This document shows, piece by piece, positions 12,371 through 22,340 of a stretch of DNA of 64,000 nt. Source of the DNA: Calendula officinalis. Lineage: Eukaryota; Streptophyta; Magnoliopsida; Asterales; Asteraceae. The translations under genes and the position numbers were made by a program. The notes below the pieces were generated by a model. It was not told where the DNA came from and made no database searches. It saw only the letters and a program-made list of their open reading frames with translations. How positions within the stretch are numbered: the stretch's first letter is position 1; each line of letters begins with the position of its first letter. The DNA is taken from positions 8,390,001 to 8,454,000 of the forward strand of contig OY970832.1 of NCBI GenBank assembly GCA_963853835.1, given 5' to 3'.

Positions 12371-12871
12371 CTGAAACCAAAAAAAAACAAAAACAAATTC
12401 AATTCATCATAACCATAATTAAAGAAGGGAATGAAAAAAGTATCCAATTTCACTCAGGCATTTCATCGAACAGGTGGTATGCATAATGTTCTTCAAGGTT
12501 ACAGGGGGGGACATTTGGTTTCAGTCAGGCTTTTCGTTGAACAGGTGGCATGCATAATGTTCTTCATGGTTACAAGGGGAAAAAGATATTCAATTTCAGT
12601 CAGGCATAATTTCATAATGTTTTTCATGGTTGAAAGTGGATAAAAGGTATTCAATTTCAGTCAGGAATTTCATCAAACGGTGGTGTGCATAATAATTTTC
12701 ATGGTTACAAGGGGAAAAGGTGTTCTATTTCAGTCAGGTATTTCATCGAACAGGTGATGTGCACAATGTCATTCATAATTGAATGTAAATCCGATTATCA
12801 AAGCAAGAATTGGAATGAAATTTGGTAATATAATCATATGATGTAAGAATCAAGGTTTTTGTTGTTGTTAC
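12371..12871 (-). promoter_or_regulatory. 5' UTR intron of the EFR3-like gene
   Basis: A minus-strand donor (TTGAAG|GTAACA, GT at 12871-12870) and an acceptor (TTTCAG, AG at 12372-12371) define a 501-bp intron in the leader, upstream of the ATG at 12184. The leader continues through 12185-12370. The intron is almost filled by a tandem repeat, listed separately. Confidence 0.55.
12443..12780. repeat. Five imperfect tandem repeats in the 5' UTR intron
   Basis: A unit of about 60-75 bp occurs five times: starts near 12443, 12518, 12590, 12650 and 12723. Each reads approximately: CAATTTCAGTCAGG, a TTTCATCGAACAGG block, TGCATAATG, TTCATGGTTACAAGGGG, then a purine run. Unit three lacks part of the middle. 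Units differ by substitutions and small indels, so the array is not recent. Confidence 0.85.
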
Positions 12872-13287
12872 CTTCAAGTCACACCTATACGGAGAGACGC
12901 TGGAAGGCTGGTTAAAAAACGTTAAAAGAATTTCAACAAGGTACCAAATCTCCAAAAATTTCGGCACCATTGCTCTTATACGTCCCCCCCCCCCCCCCCC
13001 CCCCCTCTCAAACATTTCCTCTCTTTCTCTCTCTTCTTCTTTTCATTTTCACCCAAAATTGATATGGATTCATAATCATTCAAGCCACTCAACAAACCAT
13101 AATGTAATTAATTTTAATAATTTCCGTAGGATATTGTGAGTTGTGACTGCATGCGAATTTTGTCATTAACTTTGGCCGTTAGATGGGTCGGACAACCGTG
13201 GTTTTGGCGGGTAAAAAGTACTCCAAATCCAAATGAAACCACGGTTTTGGCCTTTGGCCCACTGTTCTATTAAGAAGTACATTAAAA
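12872..13287 (-). promoter_or_regulatory. Leader exon and promoter region of the EFR3-like gene, with a 22-nt homopolymer
   Basis: The non-coding leader exon ends at 12872 at the splice donor. It contains 22 consecutive C on the plus strand (12984-13005), hence a run of G in the transcript sense. Just upstream on the minus strand is a GA-rich stretch (13010-13045), a common feature near plant transcription starts. The region up to the Helitron edge at 13287 would hold the promoter. No TATA box could be placed with confidence. Confidence 0.45.
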
Positions 13288-13459
13288 CTAGGATAAAACT
13301 TGCGCGATGCGGCGGGCTGCGAACTAAATATTACTGGCGATTAAAACTTCATTCGTAACATATTTTTAGAACGAGCACAATACATAATTGAAACGAACTA
13401 TATGTTTTTTTATTTCGATTGGCAGCTTTTGCTTGCTTCTGTCTTCACTTGAAGAATTA

Positions 13460-14098
13460 AGGCTTTCAACGATGCAAATTTCTCCGATTACATCTAAAAA
13501 AAATTTCATTAATTAGTAGGGGTATAGGGTTATATAACATATAAATCCTACATAGTAAAATGGAGTTAATTTTACCAATTGACTTCGAGGCTAGTAATGA
13601 GTTATTCAAAATGTTCTCATATGCAGCACACTCAAACCATGTAATGGACCAGACCACTCAGTGCATTCTTTAATCGTTGTGCTTGATTGAAATGAAAGTT
13701 TTTCATTCATGCAGTAAACGTAAAACTTGACTTGGCCTGCCACAACTTACCTCCTCTGATATAGTAAACACCGTCTTCCTTCAATTGTTTTTTAAATCTA
13801 CGCATCAGTTTAACGTAAATAGAAGCTTGAATCTTGCCTCCCAACAAAAAAATGGATAATACATACGATGTTAATTAATAGTTAAATCAGTAAAAACAAT
13901 ATTTTTACATAATGATCAATTATAAAATATGGTTAAGTGTAATACCTCCTCGTCAATTAACAACATCTCAAGTGATATTATCTCATTTTTATTGTTGAAG
14001 TTCGTGTGGGGCCACATTCGTAGAACCCTGACCTTGAGGTGAATTTTGTCATTGAAATCATGAATGTTTCTTATATAGTGCAATCCGATTGTTGACAT
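13460..14098 (-). pseudogene. RPA-like (OB-fold) gene fragment in Helitron A
   Basis: Exon 1 starts at 14098 (MSTIGLHYIRNIHDFNDKI...) and ends near 13945 at a donor after LLIDEE. This is the first OB-fold of Helitron-encoded RPA70-like proteins. Exon 2 (about 13760-13845) gives GKIQASIYVKLMRRF then KKQLKEDGVYYIRGG. The next exon, 13577-13750, corresponds to KLWQ...AAYENILNNSLLASKSIG in the paralogue at 23286-24858 but is frameshifted here. The last piece (about 13440-13493) matches DVIGEICVVESLNS. The zinc-finger and C-terminal exons are absent. It is a decayed gene; binding of single-stranded DNA is the family role. Confidence 0.65.
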
Positions 14099-14339
14099 GT
14101 TAAGAATACCTTACATAAAAAAGATTACGAAACTCATACACTGTAGGAATAACATTTGTATCATTTGTTAAAAAATAGAATGAAAAAACAGAGTTGCGGG
14201 TGATAACTCATACCGTTGGTTATGAAGGTTTTCTCGGTTTTTTATGAAAACAGTGACGGGTTTTCTCGGTTTATAATACCGTTGTTTATATACAGTGGAG
14301 GTAATACGTATTTTAATTTAACAAATTATATTAATATTA

Positions 14340-14977
14340 ATGCAAAGATTTAATGGGTAGTTATAGCATGAATAAAAAACGTATAGGTTAAAAGTAAGTC
14401 TTTATATTGTTATCCGAAATATCCATTGGTTACTATATATTCGCTCTCACAGTTCATAATGATGAAAAAAACGTAAGCTTGAAAAAAACTCTCTATACCT
14501 AGTTATAGCATTGACTGACCGTTTTTGTTTTAAGACCTGCTAAAAATGAAAAAAAAAACGTATATCGTATAATTAAGTCTTTATATTGGTATCCGAAATA
14601 TCGATTGGTTACTATATATTATCTCTAACAGTTCTTAAGCATGGAAAAAACGTAAGCATGAAAAAAACGTATATATAATTAAGTCTTTATACCTAGTTAT
14701 AGCATTGATTGACCGTTTCTGTTTTAAGACCTACTAAAAATGAATAAAAAACGTATAGGTTAAAATTAAGTCTTTATATTGGTATCCGAAATATCCATTG
14801 GTTACTATATATTCTCTCTCGCAGTTCGTAAGCATGAAAAAAACGTAAGTATAAAAAAACCGTATACATAATTAAGTCTTTATACCTAGTTATAGCATTG
14901 ACTGAACGTTTTTGTTTTAAGAACTGCTAAAAATGAAAAAACAAACGTATATCGTATAATTAAGTCTTTATAAGCAT
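14340..14977. repeat. Tandem repeat array, unit about 180-190 bp, three-plus copies
   Basis: The blocks AAGTCTTTATATTGGTATCC, GAAATATCCATTGGTTACTA and CCTAGTTATAGCATTGACTG recur; the anchor CCGAAAT lies at 14414, 14593 and 14786. AAAAACGTA motifs punctuate each unit. The array ends exactly at the start of the Athila-like LTR at 14978. Confidence 0.8.
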
Positions 14978-16576
14978 TGATGTGATAAAACCAGTTATAA
15001 AATAATCACCTAAATACGCCTTCTCTAGATTACCACACTCTTAGGCAAGTATGACCTAATCGTGAGTAATACAGTTCAGGTAAGTACTTCGGGTGTTCGT
15101 TTCAGCAGGGAACAGTTAAGCTGACTTGTAAATTAAAACTAAGTAAATTAATCTAATAAGTTTATAATTAAAAAGGGTTTTTTTATTATTATTTATTTAA
15201 ACTGCAAAGTAAAGAAAATAAATTAATTAAAAAAGGAATTGATTTTTAAAATGACAGACGAAACTAAATGAATTGGTTGTTAAGTCCCGATTTAAATGGT
15301 ATTCTAGAAGTTAGGGTAGTAGTGGTCTCTAACTCCCTACAATGGCCGTATTATCGCTCCTAAGAAATGTTTTCTTAAAGAACCATATTATGGTCACACT
15401 TCGGCTCATTAAATAAATCTAGGCTCGGCTTTCCGTCGCCTTCTAATCTAGAATTTGGTCATAACTAAAATTAGACTCTTGATTTCACCTAAGTTATTAA
15501 TATTTAATCTCGAATCCATAAAGCTAGTGGATCGCCGACTACGTCACCGAGGTGAAAAGTCGAGGGAATTATTAACTAGTTTGATAGTGGTCACTTAACT
15601 AAACAAATTAATAATTGACAGAATAAATAAACAAAGATTTAAAGTTCAATCAAGAGGTTCTTTGATACAAAAACAAGTATTCAAATAACGTAGTAAAAAT
15701 CCTAAAAATACCAAACTTAAAATATAGAGTTCATCAATTCATAGTGAATACTTGGATCTAGCACATAGACATGCTAGATGAATCAAACATCAAACAATAG
15801 ATACAAAGAATCAAACCAAGTTGATGTAAGATGCTCATATCGTCTCCTTCAAATTTGCATTTGACCGTGTGGGTTTACTTTCGACGTGGCGTTCTTTTTT
15901 CGTGGGCAGCCTTGCGTCTGCTTGCTTCCGCCCCCAAACGTAAACTTATTTTTCTTCACGTGACTGACTTAATATGCCAACACCCAAATTTCACATGGGC
16001 CGGATCCTTAGTTTCATTGTCACCTCCTTTTAATTCCGTAGTGGGCCATCTCGATTAAACATGGGCTGCCAATTTCTTTTTGTGACGTCGTGTATCTGAG
16101 TATCTCCCAAAAGACATGACCTTTTCTTTTTAATTCCCAAATCACACGTGACCATTTTTTCTTCAATATGTGGCTTAGCCTTCTCTCAATAAAGTCACCA
16201 TCTCACTTCTTTAATTATCATGGCAGACTTTACCAATTTACTCTTAGCCACCTCAAAATAATATGAGATATGGACTTTTAATTTAAATCGCATAACTTCT
16301 CTTTTAATTCCTTTGATCACAACTCAATGTCTGGCCATGGTCTTCAATTGGGGATTTAACCACCTACTTGGTCGCTTCTTTTAATTCTATTTGAACGGTT
16401 TTTAATTCCGTGTTCATTTTAATACAATTTTAGCTCATTTCGTGTACACATTAGAGTTGACACCTGCAATTCACGAATAACATACATTTAGCACTGAACA
16501 AAGTATTTTCCTTACAAAACAAACCTAAATTATATAATATTGGTGGATTTAAATATGTATAAATACGCCAATATCA
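14978..16576 (-). repeat. 3' LTR of the Athila-like relic
   Basis: The boundaries are inferred from TG at 14978 (TGATGTGATAAAACC on plus) and CA at 16576 (CCAATATCA), with short inverted ends TGAT/ATCA. GGCGTATTTA occurs near both ends. A polypurine tract (minus: AAGTGTGGGCATCT) abuts the 16576 edge, as expected for a 3' LTR. There is no partner LTR in the window to confirm the length of 1599 bp. Confidence 0.6.
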
Positions 16577-17091
16577 AGATGCCCACACTTGAACTTTGCT
16601 TGTCCTCAAGCAAATCATCATAAAAAAAATATCAATTAGCTAGATATCAAATCAACATAATCGACACTTATCTCAATTTTATTCTTAGTAGCACAATAAT
16701 TTTCAGAACCTAGTCCAATTTAGCAGTTAAAATTTTCTCTATATTTTATGCCCAAGTTTGTGTAAGACATTAACTAACTTTTCACAAATCTAATTAATTT
16801 TTTAACTATGCTAATTAGACTACTTTTAACTTAGATCCTAATCATTCTTGCATAACCTATAAATACCATCTTTATGAAAATTACCCAACTAGTAAGGTTA
16901 AAAAAAAAGAAAATTTTGTTTATTTATTCATTTCATAGCTCATTTGCTTTATTTATTCATGCTTTGCATGTTTATTTGTTTTATTTATATATATAATTTT
17001 TTCATTTCTTTCATACATACTTTGCATGTTTATTAATTAATTTATTTATTTGTTTGGAAGAGAGAACCACAACTTTCGTTGAGCACCCGCG

Positions 17092-17365
17092 TAAAAGACT
17101 TTCAGCCAACATATCCAGATCAGTTGACCTTAGTATGCTAGGTTTAAAGGACCCCGCGAGCTTACTTGTCGGGAACCCAAGGTCGGCTAATTGTTCTCCC
17201 TAAGTATTTAATTAGGTATTTATTCAAGAATCGATTCGAACCTCAGCTTACATTGTGAACCCGCGTAAAAGACTTTCGACCAACATGTCTAGATCAGATG
17301 ACCTTAGAATGCTAGGTTTGAAGGACCCATCGGGCGTACTTGTCGGGAGCACAAGGCCGGATGAA
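17092..17365. repeat. Duplicated block in the Athila 3' region
   Basis: Two diverged copies of about 105 bp (about 17092-17195 and 17258-17363) share CGCGTAAAAGACTTTC, CAACAT, CTAGATCAG, GACCTTAG and TACTTGTCGGGA in the same order. They lie in the non-coding part between pol remnant and LTR. Such duplicated tracts are common in Athila-type elements; the function is unknown. Confidence 0.7.
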
Positions 17366-17402
17366 TATTCTCACCGATTCTCAAATTTTTCTTTTTTATA
17401 TA

Positions 17403-17715
17403 CTTCCTCCGATTCAAAATAAGTGATACACTTGGGGTTTCACGGTTTTTGAGGCAAAAGATTATAATGATAGTTAAATTAGATTAATTGGATGTTTAGT
17501 GGAGAATGGGTCCCACACCTTTTGAATAAAGTAAGGTTAATGATGTTTAAAAGTAAAAAGTAAGGGTAAATGGGTAATTTCACTTTGTTAAAGTTGATAA
17601 TTAGTGAGTGTGGGTCCCATTTTTTATGTCAAATAAGGAAACTTTTCAAAGTGTATCACTTATTTTGAATCACCCCAAAAAGGAAAGTGTATCACTTATT
17701 TTGAATCGGAGGAAG
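17403..17715. mobile_element. Stowaway-type MITE (Tc1/mariner)
   Basis: This 313-bp element has inverted ends, CTTCCTCCGATTCAAAATAA and its complement, flanked by TA (17401-17402 and 17716-17717). The sub-terminal motif AAGTGTATCACTTATTTTGA is present twice at the right end (about 17648-17672 and 17685-17706), so part of the right terminus was duplicated. It is non-coding. Confidence 0.88.
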
Positions 17716-18385
17716 TATATTATTTAGCAATTTATTCACGTAAACTAAAAGCTCTTAATCCAACCTAATGTCATCGGGAGCTAGCTTTGCTAATCTTAAT
17801 TTTCTAAAAGACAATTCTTATAGATTTTACAAGACATTTCAAATTTTCCAAGTTAGAAAGTGGTTTAATTAACGAGTTACAAAGATAATTAGATTGATGA
17901 AAAGCCACAAAAATTGACACATAAAAGCTAGGTAAAATTTTGCCCTTTAAATTGAACTTTATTTTCCAAAATTGTTTCTAAAGCATTGAGATATGTCATA
18001 AAAAAATTGCTAATTAAAATGGTTTTGTGTAGTTAGATGATTTTCTAGAGAACTTCAACAAGTGGTGGAACTCACCCCCCATGCCCACACTTAAAGATTT
18101 GCATTGTCCTCAATGCGATAAATTTTTAATCTAACGGGTGAAAGTAAATAGGCAAAAGGAAGGGTACTCCTTGGGGTGCTTTGTGCAGATTCCAGGCTTT
18201 GTGCCATACTCCAAGAAACCTCATCTAGCAGTCATTCAGCTCGATCCAAGTTCCTATCACAAAAAGAAAAACACACAAAACAAAATAAAAGCTAATAAAA
18301 TAAAAGTAAAAGAAAACAGGGGTTGCCTCCCGAGAAGCGCTTCGTTTATTTTCGAGTCCTGAGCTTGACTCGTCCCCAAGTTAGA

Positions 18386-20109
18386 TTACTTGGGATAGAT
18401 TACCGGACGTTCTTTAACAACAATGTCGCTTGGGCCAAAATGGTTGCCATTCGGCCCTTCGCGGTATTCATTCAAAGTTTTTCTGGCTTCAGTACCAGAC
18501 ACACACAAAATTTCAACTATTAATCTCGACTCTACTATATGTAAGAACTTATCGTGAAATGTGTCATCAAGGGTGTGTTCGTTGGGTTCTTTGAGAGGTG
18601 GATTTTCGAGTTGATAGGGGTGATTTATGGTTTCCATAACTTTTTTGTATCGATCCTCGATGTCAAACTCTTGTAGAAAGGCGTACTCAAGATGAGTCGG
18701 TGGCAGTTTAAGTTCGAGACTTGGATGATTTTCGAGATTTGGTATTGGTTTGGGCTCTGGAGTCGGTTGATATTTGAGAGATGATTCTTTTTCAGTATTC
18801 TCTTTTAGAGGAATTTGCTCGAAGACTCTGTCGGTCTTTTGGGCACCTGAGGCGTCAGCATATAGGAGTTCTTCGAGCTCTCTCATCATATCATCAGGGT
18901 GTATGGAATCAGGCACATCACCCAGCTTGTCATCATCTTGATCATCAGACATCAAGAAATTTTCTAAATCAGCGGCGAGATCATCATTATTGGATTCATC
19001 ATGAAAGTGAGAATTATCAACAATGTGTGCATGTATTACATCTACATTATCTTGCTCCTGTTCGGTCTTGATATCCTCGAATTCCACATCTTCTTCTGAT
19101 TCGCTATCGTCGACATATAACAGCTCAATAAAATCTTGGATGTCTTCGTCCTCGTCATCATCTTCTTTCTCGGGCTCTTCGTCATTTTGGGCTTCCTCCA
19201 CCATTGTGTCGTCTCTTGATGCTTCATCTTCATCATGTACATCAAATAATTCATTAGTTTTGACAAGAGGTGAACTTACATGTTTACCACTTCGAGTAGT
19301 TATTGCGTTCACTTGAGCATAAGCATCAAGACTTCTCTTTTGGTTCTCGTGAGTGTTGGGAGATAGAACGTCATGTGGTTGTTTAGATATAAATTGTGTC
19401 ATCATCCCTACATCTCGTTCCAAATTATGTACTGAGGCCTGTTGGTTTCTTGCAAGATGTCGTACTTCCTCGGTCATCATCGGTTTATCGCATACAACCT
19501 GAAAAAAGCATGTAAAGAAGCAGTTAGTTTATCTATTTTTTGTTCTAATACCTTTTGGTTGTTTTTCAAGATTGCCACTTCCTCACGTGAAATATCGTTA
19601 ATGGCATTGATTGGATCTTTGTTTTGTATGGTTTGATTTTCTGACGTCCATTCCAGATTGTGCATTGCCATGTCTTCCAAGAGTTGGTAGCCAGCAGTGG
19701 GGGTATTGTACCAGAATACACCTCCACTAGATGAGTCGAGTGTTGAGCGAGATGTGTAATCTAATCCCCTGTAAAATATCTGAACAATGTTACCTTTTTG
19801 GAAACCGTGGTCCGGGCACGTTCTTACCAACCTCTTAAACCTCTCCCAAGCTTCAGTTAGTTTTTCACCTGCATCCTGTTGGAAAGTCATAATGTCAATT
19901 TTAATTTTTTCAGCTCTAGCCGGTGGAAAATAACGCAGGATAAACCGGCTTCTGAGTTCCTCCCATGTAGTGATGGAATCTGGCTCCAATGATCTTAACC
20001 AGACTTTTGCTTTTCCAACGAGGCTGAAGGGAAACAATCTGAGTCTGATTGCATCAGTTGATACACCCTGTTGCTTAAACAATTCACAGATATCTAGGAA
20101 ATAAGTCAA
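18386..20109 (-). pseudogene. Athila-type gag, two frames, N-terminally truncated
   Basis: Frame one (20109-19477) starts inside the capsid domain (TYFLDICELFKQQGVSTDAI), continues with the conserved KAKVWLRSLEPDSITTWEEL and FILRYFPPARAEK motifs of the retrotransposon gag family, and stops near 19477. Frame two (19480-18386) continues with RHLARNQQASVHNLERDVG and NAITTRSGKHVSSP, both typical of Athila gag. It then becomes a very acidic stretch of about 120 residues (runs of D and E) and a proline-rich block. Gag packages the element's RNA. Upstream of 20109 the frame closes, and the two frames are joined by a frameshift near 19480, so the gene is dead. No zinc knuckle was found. Confidence 0.8.
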
Positions 20110-20674
20110 TATCTTTATATGGTAAATCTAAATTGCCAGTATTAAGGACGTTTTTGTTAATTCGCATTAATCACTAAACTTTCGTCCAAACAACGATTTT
20201 CATTTGCTTGTGGTTGATGTTGACGAAGTATCATTTTGGAGGGTGATTCGATACTTTCTCATGATTTTCCAATTATTACGACACATTAAGAGATAAAAAT
20301 AAGTAATAGGGTGTGACAAAATGAGATAATTCACACTTCAAAATATATAATTTGTGTAGTTGCACTAAATTAAATCGTATAACAATAATTTTATTATTGG
20401 GAGAGTGAGTAATTTATATTTTTAAGCCAAACCATAATATAAAAAAAAACACCATTTGTGTCACAGAAACGTTATGTGTGATACAATTAATCATTGTTGT
20501 TCCATCTGTAGGGGTCTGAAGCACTGAAGCACCATATTGAGTGATTAAAGACATTTAAAAATTTTCAATATGATTGTAAGTTTTCACCTCGTTTGTAGGT
20601 TGCACAACAACTCCATCGTAAGTTGATGGAGTATATATATATATAGGTTAGAAGAAAATGTAAAATTCAATATA
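20110..20674. other. Interior of Helitron A without recognisable gene
   Basis: AT-rich sequence between the truncated gag and the inverted-repeat arm. It shows TATATATATA near 20630, and nothing else was recognised. Confidence 0.35.
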
Positions 20675-20996
20675 TCTCTAATGTATAAAAAACGCACATC
20701 ATAATTGAAAAAAACGCATGCTTTCAATGATTTCAATGTTTGTAACTTAAAAATTCCATGAGAGATTTGTGATTTATAATCGTAAAGAAAATAGGATAGA
20801 GTGATCTAAACAGCACGAATTCAATGTTAAAATTTAATACAAAAAAAATGCATGTTGAAGTAAATTACCATTACTGATTAATTTTTCTAAAAATAAAAGT
20901 AGGAAAACGTCTAATTTTTAATGGCTATAATGATTTGCGTCTGCACATTGAAAGCATGGTGGTTTAGTGTTTCGTTTGTGTACCAAATATTTGATG

Positions 20997-21069
20997 TGGT
21001 GTAGTGGTAAGGTTCATAAATGTGTTTCTAGAGAGCCCAGGTTCGAAACCTGTTAAAAGCCTTTTTTTT
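20997..21069 (+). promoter_or_regulatory. tRNA-like pol III cassette, antisense in Helitron A
   Basis: A box TGGTGTAGTGGTAAGG (20997-21012), B box GGTTCGAAACC (21040-21050) and a run of eight T (21062-21069) are arranged as in a tRNA or SINE promoter with terminator. The cassette reads toward the Helitron's 5' end, which is 97 bp beyond the last T. Whether it is transcribed is unknown. Confidence 0.6.
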
Positions 21070-21420
21070 CAATTAAGATGTGGGTTTAAGACCTTCCAGA
21101 AATGACAAGCCTGTTTTAAGACATGTTAAAAGTAGAAAGGCATTCCTCTATTATAGATAGTAGAGATTAAAAAAAATAATTATTTACTTATATGAAATAC
21201 CGGGTTTAAATATATCCTTTTGATTTAACTATCAAGGTACTCGTGTAATACGACGACATGTCTCCTGTAACTATATTTAGCGGCGACTAATTGGTGGGTA
21301 GTAGTGATGGGGTGAGTTTTATCTCTACTATCTATAATAGAGGAATGACTTTCTACTTATAGCAGGTCTTAAAATATGTCTGCCATTTCTGGAAGGTCTT
21401 AAACCCACATATTATTGGGG

Positions 21421-21493
21421 AAAAAAAAGGCTTTTACCAGGTTTCGAAATTGGCCTCTCTAGAAACACATTTATGCACCTTACCACTACACCA
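21421..21493 (-). promoter_or_regulatory. tRNA-like pol III cassette, antisense in Helitron B
   Basis: On the minus strand: A box TGGTGTAGTGG (21493-21483), B box-like ATTTCGAAACC (21450-21440) and eight T (21428-21421), 99 bp from the 5' terminus at 21322. The B box has lost its first G pair compared with the copy in Helitron A. Confidence 0.55.
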
Positions 21494-21921
21494 CATCACA
21501 TTTTTGGTACAAAAACGAAACACTGAGACACTGTGCTTTGAATGTGCAGACGCAAATTATTATAACTGTTACAAATAAGACGTTTTTTTTACTCTTATTG
21601 TTAGAAGCAATAATCCTTAATGGTAATTTATTGATTTTAACGTTTTTTTCATAGTTAATTTACTTCTCCATCGCGTTTTTAGTTTTAACATTGAAATCAT
21701 TTAAAGCATACGTTTTTTTCAAGTAAATCATTATAACTATTACAAATAAGACGTTTTTCTACTCTTATTTTTAGAAACAATAATCCTTAATGTAATTTAT
21801 TGATTTTTACGTTTTTTTCATAGCTAATTTACTTCTCCATCGCGTTTTTAATTCTAACATTGAAATCATTTAAAGCATATGTTTTATTAAAGTATGATGT
21901 GCGTTTTTTATATAGTAGAGA

Positions 21922-22340
21922 CTAGGATAAAACCCGCGCGATGCGGCGGGCTGCGAACTAAATATTACTGGTGGTTAAAACTTCATTCGTAACATATTTT
22001 TAGAACGAGCACAATACATAATTGCAACGAACTGTATGTTTTTTATTTCGATTGGCAGCTTGTGCTTGCTTCTGTCTTCATTGGAAGAATTAAGGCTTTC
22101 AACGACGCAAATTTCTCCGATTACATCTAAAAAAAAATTCATTAATTAGTAAGGGTATAGGGTTATATAACATATAAATCCGACATAGTAAAATGGAGTT
22201 AATTTTACCAATTGACTTCGAGACTAGTAATGAGTTATTCAAAATGTTCTCGTATGCAGCAAACTCAAAACCATGTAATGGACCAGACCACTCAGCGCAT
22301 TCTTTAATCGTTGTGCTTGATTGAAATGAAAGTTTTGTTC
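21922..22340 (-). mobile_element. Inverted Helitron 3'-end fragment inside Helitron B
   Basis: Nearly identical to 13288-13700, the 3' end of Helitron A. On the minus strand it holds RPA-like exon remnants (the AAYENILNNSL... and VIGEICV... pieces), then the hairpin CGCAGCCCGCCGCATCGCGC, and CTAG at 21925-21922. The CTAG abuts TCTCTACTATATAAAAAACG, the inner edge of the inverted-repeat arm. At about 22340 it switches abruptly to plus-strand RPA-like sequence. Confidence 0.75.

Larger units (their letters stand above)
14978..20109 (-). mobile_element. Truncated Athila-like Ty3/gypsy relic
   Basis: Read on the minus strand: a gag frame without its N-terminus (20109 to 18386), no protease, reverse transcriptase or integrase, then a long non-coding region. 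That region contains two copies of the Athila-type tract in which a TTGCATTGAGGACAATGC-like stretch precedes AAGTGTGGGCATG (about 18070-18120 and 16578-16615). The second tract acts as polypurine tract next to a 1.6-kb 3' LTR. The 5' LTR and primer site are missing; sequence beyond 20110 is Helitron-related. The direct join of gag to the 3' region implies an internal deletion of pol. Confidence 0.7.
13288..21166 (-). mobile_element. Helitron A, about 7.9 kb, minus strand, with nested insertions
   Basis: Read on the minus strand, the 5' end is TCTCTACTATCTATAATAG at 21166 after a host A. The 3' end is a GC-rich hairpin region (CGCAGCCCGCCGCATCGCGC, about 13296-13325) followed by CTAG (13291-13288) and a host T. 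This is the A|TC...CTRR|T insertion signature of Helitrons. The 3' part contains exons of an RPA-like single-strand DNA-binding protein, a common passenger of plant Helitrons. No Rep/helicase gene is left. The middle is replaced by a tandem array (14340-14977) and a truncated Athila-like retrotransposon (14978-20109) that itself holds a Stowaway MITE. A tRNA-like cassette lies near the 5' end. The terminal assignment depends on motif reading and would be firmer with an empty site. Confidence 0.7.
20675..21921. repeat. Large imperfect inverted repeat at the Helitron A/B head-to-head junction
   Basis: The left arm 20675-21166 and right arm 21322-21921 (reverse complement) share blocks in the same order. 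These are TCTCTA..TATAAAAAACGCA, CACATCAT, TTCAATG, TTTGCGTCTGCACATT, GTGTTTCGTTT, GATGTGGTGTAGTGG, AAATGTGTTTCTAGAGAG, GACCTTCCAGAAATG and CATTCCTCTATTATAGATAG. The arms are the two Helitrons' 5' regions in opposite orientation. The 155-bp spacer (21167-21321) is not repeated. Confidence 0.85.

Noticed and set aside
12773..13015. Minus-strand frame with a glycine run (MFERGGGGGGGRIR...)
   Set aside because: The glycines are a translation of the 22-base homopolymer in a leader exon, and the frame crosses a good splice donor at 12871.
19023..19316. Plus-strand serine-rich frame opposite gag
   Set aside because: It is the antisense of the acidic DE-rich gag stretch (GA-rich codons read backwards as Ser); no independent signals.
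20990..21070. Genuine tRNA gene
   Set aside because: A and B boxes and a T run are present, but I could not fold an acceptor stem or anticodon arm, and the copies at other Helitron ends diverge outside the boxes.
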